From assembly GCF_000226095.1 (NCBI RefSeq), contig NC_016475.1, forward strand, positions 4,278,001 to 4,342,000: DNA of 64,000 bases. Direction: 5' to 3'. Within the stretch, counting starts at the first letter, position 1. The number at the start of each line of letters is the position of its first letter. A program made the translations under genes and the position numbers. Shown here piece after piece: positions 32,339 through 44,909 of this stretch. Below the pieces are notes generated by a model, which was not told the DNA's origin, did no database searches, and saw only the letters and a program-made list of their open reading frames with translations. The stretch is from Thermothelomyces thermophilus ATCC 42464 (taxonomy: Eukaryota; Ascomycota; Sordariomycetes; Sordariales; Chaetomiaceae).

Positions 32339-34706
32339 TGTTGGGATGGAAAGGGTAGAAGGGAGATGGTTCCACCATTGACCCCTCTCCTCCTGATGCG
32401 CCTGTGATGACCTTGATCTGGCGTGGCTTCAAGGAACAATAACAAGGCAAGTGGGCAGAGCGCGAGAACCTCGGGTATCGATGGGAAATTGGGCGATTTC
32501 GCCCGGTCGGCCGGGTGGCCTTCTGCGGGCTTCCCCTTCCAACAACGGTCATCGGTGGAGGAGCATGATGCTCCCCGCCGACTTCTGCGACTTACTGCTA
32601 ATCTCCTTCCTGTTTACACTACGCACAGTATGTCTCCTCCCCGTTTATGCACCATCGCAGGGAAGCATCCTTGAGCAGAGCTGACGCCGGAGTAGCGGGC
32701 CCATCCATTTGTTTCATCGGTGGAGAGCGTTCGTCCGGAAAGCGAAACCCAAAAACAGGTACTCTATTTCTCTCTACATAGTATGGCATCTCATGGCGCT
32801 CTCAATAACCGCATCGCCAAGCTGCTGCTCAACATAATCAAGGAAGTGGACATTCAAGTGACATCCACGAATGGCCTGCTCAAGCACGGCCACGCATAAC
32901 TCGTTCTCCCAGATCACTTAAAATCCGGCATCTGCCATAGCCCTCATCCGACCCCCATGATAAGAAAGAAGCAGCTCAACATCGACGGTCATGATGGCCG
33001 CATTAGTGGCCTGGTTCAATGGCGTTTCTCAACGACTCACAAAAGGCAACGTTTCACTGGCCCTTGACAATCGACGTCTCACAACATTGATCGACAGATT
33101 ACCACATACACGCCAGGCAACGAACGGTCTGACGGGCGGAACCAGATCCCAAACCGTCTCTGTACGTCGCGGACTGCTGCTTCTTCACATGCAATGGCCT
33201 GATGATGATTTCACGGTGTCCACAAACACTGTCGATGGTGCCGCTGGATGGCGGGATAGGGCTCCAGTTTTGAGAGATTTGATAACATCGTCCAATAGCA
33301 ATGGTTAGCCCCTGTCAGTGGTGCCTCATCGCTTGGCGGTGGGTGTGAGATGCACACGGTGCACGTTAGGAACCGGCACGGAATAGGGCCGGCGCGGGAT
33401 AACAGGGGCCAAGATCTTCGATAACCAACCCGGTCTTGACTGTACGCCCGGCAGGTGTGGGGCTTTTCTCCCTGGTTTGGGGCCCTTTGCTTTTGCTGCT
33501 CACGGCGCCGAAGCCCACTGCGGCCGAATCTCAGACGCAGGCGGCTCCGTACTGACGTCATGGGATCGACAATGCGTCCGATGCGGTGGCTTGGTGGCCA
33601 AGCCGCCGCCGTGTTTTCCGGGCGGCCGCCTTCACAACGCGGATGCATGCAGGACCCTGAAATGAGCAGCATTAGCACTGTGTTTCACGGTGGAAATGCA
33701 GCAAGGTGAGAAAGAACCTTGTGTGCCTGGCAAGTATCATGAAATACGGCCGTCATCCAGGCGTCAGCTCTGCTTGACAACGGGCAGTAACAGGGCACCG
33801 TGGACCACGTCTGCGCGCCCGATTCGCCGCAATCATTGATCTTCGGCAGCTTTCACCTCTCCCGGGAGGATGAGATTCGCCTCAAACCACGTCGGATGCT
33901 CACTGTGTGCGTGTGTGTCTGTGGTTCCGAGAATGATGCACACCATCGGCACCGACCGCTGCTGCCCTGCCGCATCTTCCAATCTTCCTCCACTCGCCGC
34001 CCGGCCCGCCGTCTTATCCGCCTTGGCTCGCAGAGCTCACCGTGTAGTCGCCTCACCGCTACCGTGGCCACCTGCACGGGCGTGAAGTCAACCTCTCACT
34101 GCCTCTCAAATACCCCGCGGTGGGGGTCATCGAGGGGCAGCCGTGTTCCACCACTTCCACTACTTGGGCGAATACTAACCCTATCAGCGAAGTCTGGGGC
34201 AAGTGGATGCGATGCAAAGCTCGGACTGCAGGACCTTTTGCCTGTTGCGCGACAATTCCCACTAATTCGAGATATGATGCTCGAATTATCGACCAAACCC
34301 CGCTCTTCACATTGCTATTCGTGAGATGCTGTCGAAGAACGGAGTGGATGGGATGAGACCCCTTGCCCCACGCCTCAAGCGTACCCACCGAACACCGCCA
34401 GGGACCGGACGGACCCTTGGACCCTGTCTCGTGCGGTGAAGAGACGTCCTGATTGCTCGGCAGGGGTCCACCATCCATGTGGTGCTCTGACGCCGTCGAG
34501 GAGGGCGTCTTATGGATGGTTTCCGTCTATATAAGGGCACGGATTTCCGGACTACAAACTCTGCCGCGTTCGGACTAGTTCAAGCCCATGCCGGCATCTG
34601 TTGTCGCTGGAACCTGATATGCAGGCAAGTTGAAGCACTATCTACTCTCCTTTGTTTCCTGTTCCAGACTCATTTGTTATTCATTCCTTTAAACACCTCA
34701 TCCACC
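32339..34706. other. Intergenic region without a supported gene
   Basis: The largest frames (33800-34324 plus, 33211-33678 minus) have no recognisable domains and biased composition. A short GT-rich microsatellite lies near 33904-33921. A TATA-like TATATAAGG at 34528-34536 may belong to the HAD gene, with a leader continuing to 34706. Confidence 0.55.
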
Positions 34707-36209
34707 ATGTCGTCTCTTTCAGTCCCTCCTCAGCGGCCGTCTATGTGCCCCCGGCGGGCGTCGAGCAGCAGCTTCGCCGATGCCTTCGACGATGCCCGGA
34801 GAAAGCTCGACGAGATGGGCGTGCAAGAACCAGGTGAGGACGAAGTGCCGTCGCCGGCGCTGTCCTCGTCTAGCTCTGCGACCGGTGAGAGCACTCCGTT
34901 TTCTCCGTCGGAGGAATCATCACCCCTGAGCCCAGCCACCCCCATGACGGCCCCGACCACACCCATGGTCGATGGCGTGGCCGACAACTTCGCCTTTGCC
35001 TTCGACATTGACGGCGTGCTGATCCGCGGCGGGAAGCCGATTCCCGAGGCCATCGAGGCCATGAAGGTCCTCAACGGCGAGAACGAGTGGGGTATCAAAG
35101 TGTAAGTGATGGCGCTCTGCAAGAGATGTACCCGCATCAGTGTATTGGGTGCTAACTTTTCCGTTACTAGACCTTACATCTTCTTGACCAACGGCGGCGG
35201 CAAGTTCGAGACGGAGCGCTGCCGCGACTTGTCTCAGCAGCTCCAGATCGAGGTCTCTCCCGGTCAGTTCATCTGCGGCCACACGCCCATGCGGGAGTTT
35301 GCCGACCGGTACGGCACCGTCTTGGTCGTCGGCGGCGAGGGCGAAAAGTGCCGCCAGGTGGCCGAGTCGTACGGTTTCCGCGACGTCGTGACGCCCGGCG
35401 ACATTCTCAAGGCCAATGCGGCCACGGCGCCGTTCCGCAAGCTCACGGAAGCCGAGCACGCCAACTCGCGTGACCTCCTCGCTCGCCACGGCGCCACCAA
35501 GCTCTCCGACATTGTCATCGAGGCCGTCTTTGTCTTTGCCGACTCGCGCGACTGGGCGTCGGATTTGCAGATCATCCTCGACATCGCCCAGTCCAAGGGC
35601 GGCCGTCTCGAGACGCGCTCCGAGACTTTCGACGAGGGTCCGCCCATCTACTTCAGCCACAACGACGTCCTCTGGTCGGCCGCCCACGAGCACGCCCGGC
35701 TAGGCATGGGCGCGCTGCGGCGCATCGTCGAGACCGTCTTTGAAGACACGACGGGCGGCAAGAAGCTCAAGACGCACGCGTTCGGCAAGCCGCAGGTGTC
35801 GACGTTCCAGTTCGCCACCCGCCTGCTGCAGCAGTGGCGGGCGACCCAGCACGGCCTCGCCGAGTCGGAACCTCCGCAGACCGTCTACTTCGTCGGCGAC
35901 ACCCCCGAGTCCGACATTCGCGGCACCAACGCCATGGACGAGATCTCGAGCAACGAGTGGTACAGCATCCTCGTCAAGACGGGCGTGTACCAGGATGGCA
36001 CCGAGCCCAAGTACAAGCCGCGCAAGCTGGTCGACACGGTGCTCGACGCCGTCCATCACGGCATCCGCCGCGAGATGGCCCGCGCCGGCTCGCGCAAGGA
36101 CACCGGCGGTCGCATGTTGCCGCTGGATGACGCTGCGCTGAAGGCCGTCGACGAGGGACGCACTCCCGACTTTGAGGTCCGGGAGAACCCTTTCGTCACG
36201 GTGGTCTAA
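34707..36209 (+). CDS. HAD-superfamily class IIA hydrolase, CECR5/HDHD5 type (2 exons)
   Basis: Exons 34707-35101 and 35171-36209 give 477 residues; the 69-bp intron uses GTAAGT...TACTAG. The N-terminal 90 residues are Ser/Pro/Thr-rich and probably disordered. HAD motif I is F-A-F-D-I-D-G-V-L (nucleophile Asp and acid/base Asp), motif II is Y-I-F-L-T-N-G-G-G-K, and motif IV is V-Y-F-V-G-D-T-P-E-S-D-I. The C2 cap with insertions between motifs II and IV fits the CECR5 family, putative phosphatases often placed in mitochondria; the substrate is unknown. The ATG at 34707 was chosen because it sits in a good context (CCACCATG) just before the conserved part; the frame extends upstream to 34512 but without family similarity. 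It is convergent with the mannosidase gene, 560 bp apart. Confidence 0.85.
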
Positions 36210-36769
36210 AACGTCTTCCTGGGGAGAAAGAAGACGACTATATATGAGAGAGACTGAGAGGAGCGGCGTGCATGAGGGGGAGAGAGAGAAAGAGAGAGAG
36301 AGGCAGCGACAAGCGATGCATTTTGAGACGACTGAACGACGAACCGTTATTGATACCACAGCGTATGCCATTCCTTGGCTTCTTTAGTTTTCAGCTGTAC
36401 ATATTAACACTTCTTTTTTTGGATTCCCCTTTTGCACAACTTTTTTTTTTTTTTTGGATGGGTGAATTACAGGGCTTCACCGCACTCGTTGCACGTATGC
36501 AACCGGATTCTGGGATAAACATGGGCTTGGAAACAGGAACAGCTCAGAAGGGATGGATGGATGGGGATACACTTGGGCACAAGCATTCATTCGAACCTAG
36601 ATATGTGGGTCTCATGTCGTTATAGACGTTAGACGGGACTGATAGACCTGGAAATCAAGTCAGCGCCAATGGCGTGTCATACAACTTTTAAACACCCATT
36701 TTTTTCATTATTGACTTTCTCTGAGGATTATTCCTAGTTGATTGCCCAAAAGCTATATGTCGTAGGTGT
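36210..36769. other. Convergent 3' region, HAD gene and GH125 gene
   Basis: This holds the 3' UTRs of both flanking genes, with a GA-rich stretch (36278-36305) and a T run (36441-36455). No gene is seen. Confidence 0.6.
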
Positions 36770-38528
36770 TTATTGGAAACTTTGCTTCAGGATATGCGGC
36801 TTTCGGCGCTGCAAATCAATAATCATCTGTCCAAAAAGGCCGTTTGCCCAGGAGAACCTACCGACTCGGTCAGTCAGTCAAGCCGATTGCGAGGCCTTCC
36901 CTTGACAGAGCAGGACCAGCCAGAGTTCGGAAGGAACTAATTAAATATTGGGAGTCTCAAGAAGGAGTAACTCACCACTCGCGCGTCCACTGGCTCGCGT
37001 CATTCGAGTTGATACTCTCGTGGATCAGCCCCAGCCCGTCCGTCGAGCTCAGAAGCTCCCGCAGGACCTTGACGATCTCGTCGTCGTCGTCGGACGTCAG
37101 GATCCTCACGATGCTCGCCATCGGCCACGCCATGCCGGGCCCGGCGTGCGGGCCCCCGATGGCATTGATAACGGACCCGGTCATGAAGTACGGGTTCCCC
37201 TCCGGGCTCAGCAGCCTCGCGCGCGTCCGCTGGTATACCTTGTCCCCCCGGGCCAGGTAGTCGTACACGGGCGCGCCCAGCAGCGACGGCAGGTTGGCGT
37301 CGTCCATGAACGCCGCCGACCCGTACCCGTCCACCTCGTACGCGTACACGGTCTCGACCCCGCCCCCCTCGCCGGTGCCGTTCCCGGTTGAGGATACGGG
37401 CACGATGCCGTACTTGGACACCGCCTCGCGGATGGAGCGCGAAAAGGCCGCCATCTCGTCGGCCAGCGCGGCCGCGTCGCTGTTGCCGCCGCCGCCCTCC
37501 TTACCCCCCAGTGCGGCCGCGATCAGGCTGGCATCGAGCAGCGCCTGGGCGAAAAGCATGTTGGCGGGAACGAGGAAGGGGAACAGGGTGGCGTCGTCGC
37601 TGGGGCGGAAGGCGCTGCGTACCATGCCGGTGCGGCGGGCGGGGCTGCCGAGGCCGTCGTTGGCCAGCGTCTCGGTGGCGCGGGTGGTGCGGCGGGTGAA
37701 GGTGTATGCGGGGACGCGGACGGAGCCGTCGTCGGCGTAGGTGCCGTCTGTCATGGCCTTGGCTGCGTCGAGGACGGCGCGGACGGCGGGCAGCCAATTG
37801 GGGGAGGTCGAGGCATTGCCGAAGAAGGCGGCGTCGTGGGTGGCCGCGTAGTAGGCGGCGCTCAGCTGCAGGAAGGAGGCCAACGAGTCGAGCTCATACT
37901 TGCACTCGAACACTTTGGCCGGATCGTAGGATGGGGTTACGGCGTCGTCCGATGCGGCCGGGTTGGGGGCCGGCGGGATGCCGCTCTCGGGGGGCGGCTG
38001 GAACGAGTTGCAGTAGGGGGCGGTGAGGATGTAGCGGGCCTGGAGGTTGATGACGCCGCGGTATAGGCTCGCGATCGAGTCCGGCTCGCCCGGGGCCGCG
38101 TCCGGCTCGAGCACGGAGAGGTACGATTGCAGTTGGTTGGCGCTGTCCCGCAGCCACATGGCGTTGATGTCGCCCGTGATGACGAAGGCGAGTTCCTCGG
38201 CCGGGTTGTCGGCGGCATGGCCCCGCCAGCGGATGGCAGTGTCAACAGTGTTGGGGAAGGTGTTCTCGAAGAGGCGGTACAAGTCCGGGTCCGAGATGAT
38301 CTCGGCCATGTCGGCGACCACGGTCTCGACCGTGGACGAGTTGAAGGTGCGGCATGCGGCCGCAGGGCGCATGTAGGACAGGGCATGCTTCCCCTTCGAG
38401 AAAGGTTCGTGGCGCGAGCGTGCGTAGGAAGAGTAGTCGGGACACCTCTCGGCGGCCGCGACGACCGGGGCCGAGGAGAGGAGGAGGCCCGCGCCCAAGA
38501 AGGCCCCACGAGCCCGGATCGTCTTCAT
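36770..38528 (-). CDS. GH125 exo-alpha-1,6-mannosidase, secreted (2 exons)
   Basis: Coding from 38528 down to 36976 and, after a 118-bp intron (GTGAGT...CGGTAG), 36857 to 36770; 546 residues. The start at 38528 gives a signal peptide [17 protein letters not shown] ending near A-A-A; the frame is open a further 29 codons upstream but without such a peptide. Family blocks: [42 protein letters not shown], and G-L-I-H-E-S-I, followed across the intron by [15 protein letters not shown]125 enzymes invert alpha-1,6-mannosidic bonds from the non-reducing end, probably on fungal mannans or N-glycans outside the cell or in the secretory route. The length is usual for fungal members. Confidence 0.9.
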
Positions 38529-40021
38529 CTTTCGGGTTCGTTGTACATACGCAGACGCCCTCGGCTTGCTTCGGTCTGTGCTGAGATACAGCCAATTCGG
38601 GGACCCCTCCGTCAAACAAGAAACGCTTCAGTCGAAATCAATCAGTCGACCGGCCCAGATCCAAAACAGGCATCCTTTCGCGCAAAAGTAGAACTTATCA
38701 ACGAAGAGAGGGCATGGGGGATGGAAAGCCACTGTTTATGGGCCGTCCATCCCCATGTGACGCCTGGTTGGATCTGTTGATCTGCGGTGTCACGGCCATC
38801 GTCATCTCGTGTGGGTGATGATCTCCCAGGTGTAACGGTACGAGCGAGTGCTGCAGTTCCGCCGAGTCAAATTGCCGTTTCCGGATTGATTGTCACCTCC
38901 CCCAGCGGTTCGCATGCGGGGTTCAACTTGGCATCTGCGAGCTCGGGCCTCTTGATCCGGGTTTCTGGCGGTTCAGGCCTTCGTGTTGCCCTGAGAAACG
39001 GACGTGCAATGACATGGATATGAATGATCTAGTACGAGCGTTAAGCGGTGTCCTATAGCATAATTTACAGGCATTGTGCTCCAAACCAACCGATCATTCT
39101 GCCGCTTACCGATGCCAGGGGCATTAACGGTCTTTCCCGGGTTCCTCTTTTTTCGAGTTCTTGTGCAACGGTTCAAGTGGCAGATGTCTCAGAAATATTG
39201 ATTGATCAAGGAGAAAAAGCAAAAGTGGAGGAAAAAGAATAGAGGGAAGAGAAACAGAAGTGATTCAAAAACCAAATGGAGGGAAAGAACAAACAAAAAG
39301 GTAAAAAGGAAGGAAGTAGTGAAAGGAAGGAAAGACGTAAACGATATTGATATCGAGCAAGTGCTAATCATGGTGTTGTTTCCTTCCTATATCTGGCTAA
39401 CAAGTTCTTAGAACCTAAAACTCCACTTAGACTCTGTTATTAGCCTCGCTTTCCGCCTGATATCTCTGGACTCGAAAGTCCGGCCTCTCCACAAGGGAGT
39501 CGAGTTTTAGTCAGCAGTGACCTCGAGAGAAACCCTGGTTCTCGACTCGAAAGTGGACATGACCATTGACAAGCCATAACGGGTAACTAGCTTTCGGCGA
39601 ACCGGAAAGAACGAGAGAGATTAAAGGCTGACGGGCGACCTCTGCCCGCCTGCGATCCGGAATGTAGTTGATGCTATTTACCGTCTATAATTCAGACTGA
39701 TGACTTGTTCAGGAACCAATTACCATACAAGTCTCAACTACACTAGACGTGCTTTTTTTGGACTCTGAACCTCGGGCGAGCGAGAGGCTCTGGACTGTCG
39801 CGTTCCATAAAGTAGAACACGTATTAATACGTCAATCTATCAATTAATCGTGACTGGCGTTTCTCATCCGGAATTAGCTCTCTTGTCAAAAAGAAGCCAG
39901 TCGTGCCCGTTCAAGACCCTCGGCCACATCCGTCTCCCATCATCAGACTCCACTCTCGCTTCCGTGGTCCCACGAAAACTTGCGCCCATAGACCCGCCGC
40001 ACCAACTGCGGAAACAACAAG
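38529..40021. other. Intergenic region upstream of the mannosidase and tRNA genes
   Basis: No supported coding sequence. A purine-rich A/G stretch lies at 39205-39330, and short repeats around GACTCGAAAGT occur near 39469-39552. Confidence 0.6.
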
Positions 40022-40104
40022 GCCTGATTGGCACAGTGGTACTGCGTCGCACTCGTACCGCCCTAGAGATGCGAAGATCACTGGTTCGATTCCAGTATCA
40101 GGCA
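40022..40104 (+). tRNA. tRNA-Thr (anticodon CGT) with an 11-nt intron
   Basis: The acceptor stem GCCTGAT pairs with ATCAGGC (40097-40103), followed by discriminator A at 40104. The anticodon stem TCGCA (40047-40051) pairs with TGCGA (40070-40074). The loop reads C-T-CGT-A, with an intron at 40058-40068 placed, as usual, one base after the anticodon. The T arm ACTGG-TTCGATT-CCAGT is perfect and supplies box B. The D stem is short (GCA/TGC). A T run at about 40160-40170 can terminate Pol III. CGT reads ACG codons. Confidence 0.9.
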
Positions 40105-41153
40105 AACACCTCAAAACAAGCGTCGCTAGCCCTCCTCAGAGGAGGTTGGCGGTTTGCTTAGTTTTTTTTTGTGAATTTTTTCCAACCTTGCTCTGGAACC
40201 CCCAGTTTGCAGCTAGAGTGGTGTGGCATCGAGGGCTCATGTTGATTGATGTCCTGGATGAATGCGCGCGCTGCATGTCAAGGGACCACAGAAGCCGAGC
40301 AGCTGAACGATTTCCAAGCTGCTCGACAAGAGGTAGTATGGGACCGGCTGGCACTCGCTGGCCTGGGCATACATAGAGATACACTGGGCTGCAGAGGGAG
40401 GTTCACAGCAAACTCTGTTCGAATCCGTGCATGATGCATTTCGTTCGCATACGACGCCGCACCGAGCACTGCATCGTCCACACCTGTAGAACTTTAATTT
40501 TTTTCCTTAATGCACTGCACCCTTCCTACTAGACAACTTTTCTACCCCTTCCGATCTGGCCTGCCTCCTGCCCTTTGCCTGCCTGGCGCCGATGGCGCCA
40601 CGGCACAACCCGCCGCGCCCGGTGTGCTGCTCAAAGTGCCCAAGAGCCTCGACAACCATCCTCGAAACGTCTTTCCGTACCAAGGGGGGTATCTCTTGAA
40701 AATTTGCTAGTTTCCAAATAGCGTCTAGGTAGGAGAGGCAATGATGATGTGAGAAATCGAAAATGAAGAAAGCAGAAGATTGACAAAAAGCAAAGAATCA
40801 GAGGAGAAAAAAATCTCTCAAAATGCAGTCGACGGAGAAGAAAAAAGGGCCGAGCTGGATCTCTTTTGACCAGAACCCGTCGTGTTCGAAGAGAAAGATG
40901 GTTGCCAAGGAGGAGACGTGACTTCTTTTCCATTTCATCGTATTGTCCAGACAAAAGTAAACGTGAGCCTAATCGTGATACGAGCCGAAACCGAGAACGC
41001 CGTGGAAGAAACCCGATGTCGTATCGTCTTGATCCCGTGTCCGGAGCGGAAAAGACTAAGGAGATGGTAAATGGACCAGAAGCCATGCGTTGCCGAACAA
41101 AGAGAACCCGAAAACTTGACCGACTCCCCAATGTGTGGTACGAAAGATGCGCA
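40105..41153. other. Intergenic region, tRNA-Thr to the zinc-knuckle gene
   Basis: Contains the likely tRNA terminator T run and the 3' UTR of the minus-strand gene. No further gene is recognised. Confidence 0.6.
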
Positions 41154-41968
41154 TTAAGCGACCGGCGCGACGGGAGCAACCGCCGGGGCGGGCATGGCCT
41201 GGGCGTTGTTCACGTCGACCTCGGGCTGGATCTCGTTATTCGCGCCGGCCCGCTTCGGGCAGTCACGCGAGATGTGGCCGGCCTCACCGCACTGGTAGCA
41301 GGTCTTGCCGGCCGTGTTGAGGGGCCCGCCGTTAGGGGCGGTGCAGTCGCGCGAGATGTGGCCGAGCTTGCCGCAAGCATAGCACTTCATCGCCTGCGCC
41401 TGGCAGTCGCGAGCGAAATGGTTCGGGCCACCGCACTTGTAGCACGTCGCCGGACGGGGGCCGGCGAACCCGCCCCGTCCAGGGCCGAAGCCGCCGCGAC
41501 CGACAACTCCACCTCGGCCGAGACCGGGAACCGGGGGATTGGGGCAGTTGCGCTGAGGGATAGTTAATACCTCGCGGGGTTAATCTGTCAATTATTGGGA
41601 GAGGAGGGGAAAGGAAGAGAGGGGAACACACAGCCAAGTGGCCAATGGAATCGCAGTTGTAGCACCGGCTGCCGGCGCCAGCGCCGCTCAGGCGGAGAGT
41701 AGGGCACTCGGCCTGGACGTGTCCAAGACCCTGGCAGTGATAGCACTGCTTCGCCTTGGTGGTGCGCGGCATCGGGCACTCATTCGACTCGTGGTTCGGC
41801 TGCTTGCCTGTCTCCGGGGTCAGAACACACACACACACATATATATATAACACATTGCCGTGCCGGGGACCTACAGTTGTAGCAGAGCCGGTGAGGCGAG
41901 GCGCAGGCCTCGGCATGGTGACCAAGCTCACCGCACTTGTAGCACGCCCGACGGGAGACCGACGACAT
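41154..41968 (-). CDS. Gis2/CNBP/Byr3-type protein with seven CCHC zinc knuckles (3 exons)
   Basis: Coding 41968-41875, 41807-41632 and 41552-41154; 222 residues. Seven C-x2-C-x4-H-x4-C knuckles are visible: C-Y-K-C-G-E-L-G-H, C-Y-N-C-K-Q-P-N-H, C-Y-H-C-Q-G-L-G-H, C-Y-N-C-D-S-I-G-H, C-Y-K-C-G-G-P-N-H, C-Y-A-C-G-K-L-G-H and C-Y-Q-C-G-E-A-G-H. A Gly/Arg-rich linker lies between the fourth and fifth. Intron 1 splits the fourth Cys of knuckle 2; using the donor GTAGGT keeps the C-x2-C-x4-H spacing, whereas the GT two bases on would break the frame. Intron 1 contains a CA/TA microsatellite (41825-41849). The family binds single-stranded nucleic acid, mainly mRNA, and acts in translation and stress granules. 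The Ala/Pro-rich tail is variable. Confidence 0.93.
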
Positions 41969-44909
41969 CTTTGATCAACTGGGGGTCTGCGATTGCGTTA
42001 GCATGCCGTCGCAACTAGCCACCCATTCCCTCGCGACAACGCTTGCAAGCGGCGCATTGGTCCCTCTAAAAAGCCGGCGCTGAACCTGGAGTCCCAAAAC
42101 TGCGGCGCGCACCAACTCGGTGAGCAACCCGATTCTGCCCCTGGTCCCGGTGGTGTCCTTGGTCCCTGATGGGATGCTGTCTGGACTGGGGGCGTCGATG
42201 GCTCCTCATTGCGGCGCGCACGCGAGGCGGGTTCCGCAGCGTCGGGACGTTGTGCAACCCGACCGCTCGGCAGGGTCGAGGAAATTGCCGTCCAAGGAAG
42301 CCACACGCCGCATGCGGTCGAACCACGCTACGAGCGGTGTGGATGGAACAGATGTGTTTGTTTGAGCGAGGCGGCCCATCCATCCAATAATGTGCGCATC
42401 TGGTTTTTGCATCTCGTGGCGCCTCCGCGATCCAGCAGCACCGGGTCTTCGATATTGGCCTTGCGAATGCGACGAAAATTCCAGGCGCCACAACCGTCTC
42501 GATATGCGCGTGCATGCAAAACGTGTCTCTTCCACACAACGTCGAAGGTTCGGGTGATGGGCGGGTGCTGCTGAAGATAGTGAAGAATTGGACTGACCTT
42601 TTTCGAAAAATGGCAAATAGATGAGCCCAACGGCCTCGACAGACAACTGCAGCCTCGACCTTGCTTCCTTTCCGACTTCGGTTCCGACTTCCTCACCGAC
42701 AACACCGGTGATAAGGTTTCGTTTATGCGCTTCAAACAACAGGACACTGTTGCAGATGGAAGGGGGAGGAGAGAGCGAGACGGAACAAGCGGGACAACGA
42801 GGGAGGCGGGCAGTCGGGGGGGGGGAAACGAGGGATAGCACAGCTTGGGCAAGAGCAAAAAGAATCGGAAAAAAAAAATGGAAAGAGACTTGCGAGTGAC
42901 CTGCCACGTCTGGGTCCACGATCTCAAACGGCCAGCAATTGGCGGGGCAATTACACGCAAAAGCGGGACTTGGCAGCCATAGGGCGGAAGATGAGAAGGT
43001 ATCCCACTTGTACCCTCATCCGAGGGGCGAGGGCGACTTCCAGTTTTCGGCTAGGCGGGCGTGGAGCGCTGTTGGCCCTTGCACCCTAACAGTACGCTAG
43101 CGCGCAGCATGACGGAAGCGCAGCATGGTCCTCTGGTCTGTCTGGCCGGCCGCTTCACGCTTGCCGCTGCAGCACCCTGGCTGCCTGGGTGGGAACTGGA
43201 ACATCTGGCACAGGGCACATAGGGCAAGAAAGCCTCAGCTCCCAGTGAAATGGGCACGCTGCGCAGTCAGAGGGCTAAAAATTCTTGGTCCTCGGCGTGA
43301 TGCTGACCCACTGAAACCGAAGGAGAAGGTCAGCCGCGGTTGTGAATTGGCTCCACCCCTGACTCGTGCTTCCCGACAGCAACAAACACCATTGAACCGC
43401 CATCTACCGGATCACACTGATAGTTCCCTCGAAGGGATTGGTCCTATTCTGGAGTACCCGCACTGCCTGGCCGTTCCTGCATCAATTTTCGTAAGTCCCT
43501 TATCCGTATGTTTTTTCGGTATTTGGTCAGCGTCTGCAATGCCCGCAGGTGTTCCTCTCTCTGTTACCTTCCAAACGCCCCGATTGTTTCGGAAAACGGC
43601 TTGTTGTAATGTGCGCTTGTCACGGTCCGAGACGCCGGACTCTGGTTTCGGGTCTCACCGTACGAAGTACATACAATGGTGTAATCCGTAGTGTAATCCG
43701 TGTGTATTTTTACTGCGTTGTATGTCGGCAATACACGACTTGTCGTCGTTGCTTGTTGTGGACCCTGGGGCGGGGCGCCCGCCATCCCAGTTTCCAACGG
43801 ATATGTATGTATGTACCTCCGTACAGTACAAGTAGTTGTACGAAGTAGTTTAACCTTGTAAAACACGCGTTCCGCCACGGGGACTCAGAGAACATTGTCT
43901 ATTTTTTTTTTGTTAGTACGCAGTAGTAAGAGTAGTGAACGTCGTTTTGCCGCCACGGCAGGGGCCGCCGGGGTTGCGCTGAGTGAGCTTGCCGCGTTTT
44001 GTGATTGTGCTGGTGCGCGGGCTGAACCCCGCTGCAAAGCAGCTAAAAAATCCCTGCCTGCCACGACCCCCCTCGCCTTGCCCAATCATGCCCAACCCAG
44101 CCGACCGCGCCGCATTCTCAGCATCATCTTAACCCGTCCAGGCAGGAAGCAGCGAGGTCAGAGGGTCCGGAAAACCCCAAAAAGGGTAGACAAAGGGTGA
44201 TCTTGCATTCGGGTAAGCCCGTAAAAAGGGTTGCCCTCAAGTGGTCCGGGGGGGAGGGGGGAGGGCGCGCTCGCGGCGGTTGGTCAATTATTAATGACTG
44301 CAAAGCAAGCTGATCCCGTGGGCTGAAGTGGCTGGAGGAGTGCGGTCGGACCCGCGAGCTGAGACCGTTGCATTTCCTCAAGATGACGGAGGAGTTTTGA
44401 TTATGGTCTGATGCACGGAGAGTGATAAAGCCAATCACAGCTGGCCGGGCTTGGCTCGGGGGTTCCACGCTGCTCCGGCCTCGGTGCTGGCGGAACGGGC
44501 GGCCGGGATGTCTTTCGCCTCGGCTTCTCGCCGAGGGTCGGAACTGTCCCGATATGCGTTCGCGAACCTCGAGCACAACAACAACAACAAAATAAATCGA
44601 AAACAGGAAGAAAAGGAAAAAAAAAAAAAAAAACTTCCAATGGCCTCTCGAACTCTCGAGAATAATCGGTTTATAACTCGTACGCCCGGTACGCTGCTGC
44701 TGCTGCTGCTAGAGGATGAAGGATGAAAGCGGATGTGTTGTATATACATGTTACAACAACCAAAAAAAAAAAAAAAAAAACGCCAAAAGAGGAACTACGT
44801 CTCGACAGCCAGATATACCCGAGTATGAAAACGCGCCTTCACGGGCCGTCCTGCTCCCGAACAGTAGCAGCCCGTCCGGTCCCGAGATGATCTCGGGGAT
44901 TCTCACATC
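41969..44909. other. Long intergenic region without a supported gene
   Basis: It probably includes a long 5' leader of the zinc-knuckle gene. The biggest frames (42206-42919 minus, 43125-43691 plus) lack recognisable domains. Homopolymers of A occur near 44619-44634 and 44762-44780, and a CTG run near 44693-44709. Nothing else is supported. Confidence 0.55.

Noticed and set aside
34920-35693. 257-codon minus-strand frame
   Set aside because: It is a shadow of the HAD hydrolase gene, whose motifs are clear on the plus strand.
42206-42919. 237-codon minus-strand frame upstream of the zinc-knuckle gene
   Set aside because: Low-complexity start, no domain and no start context. It is more likely 5' UTR or intergenic sequence that is open by chance in GC-rich DNA.
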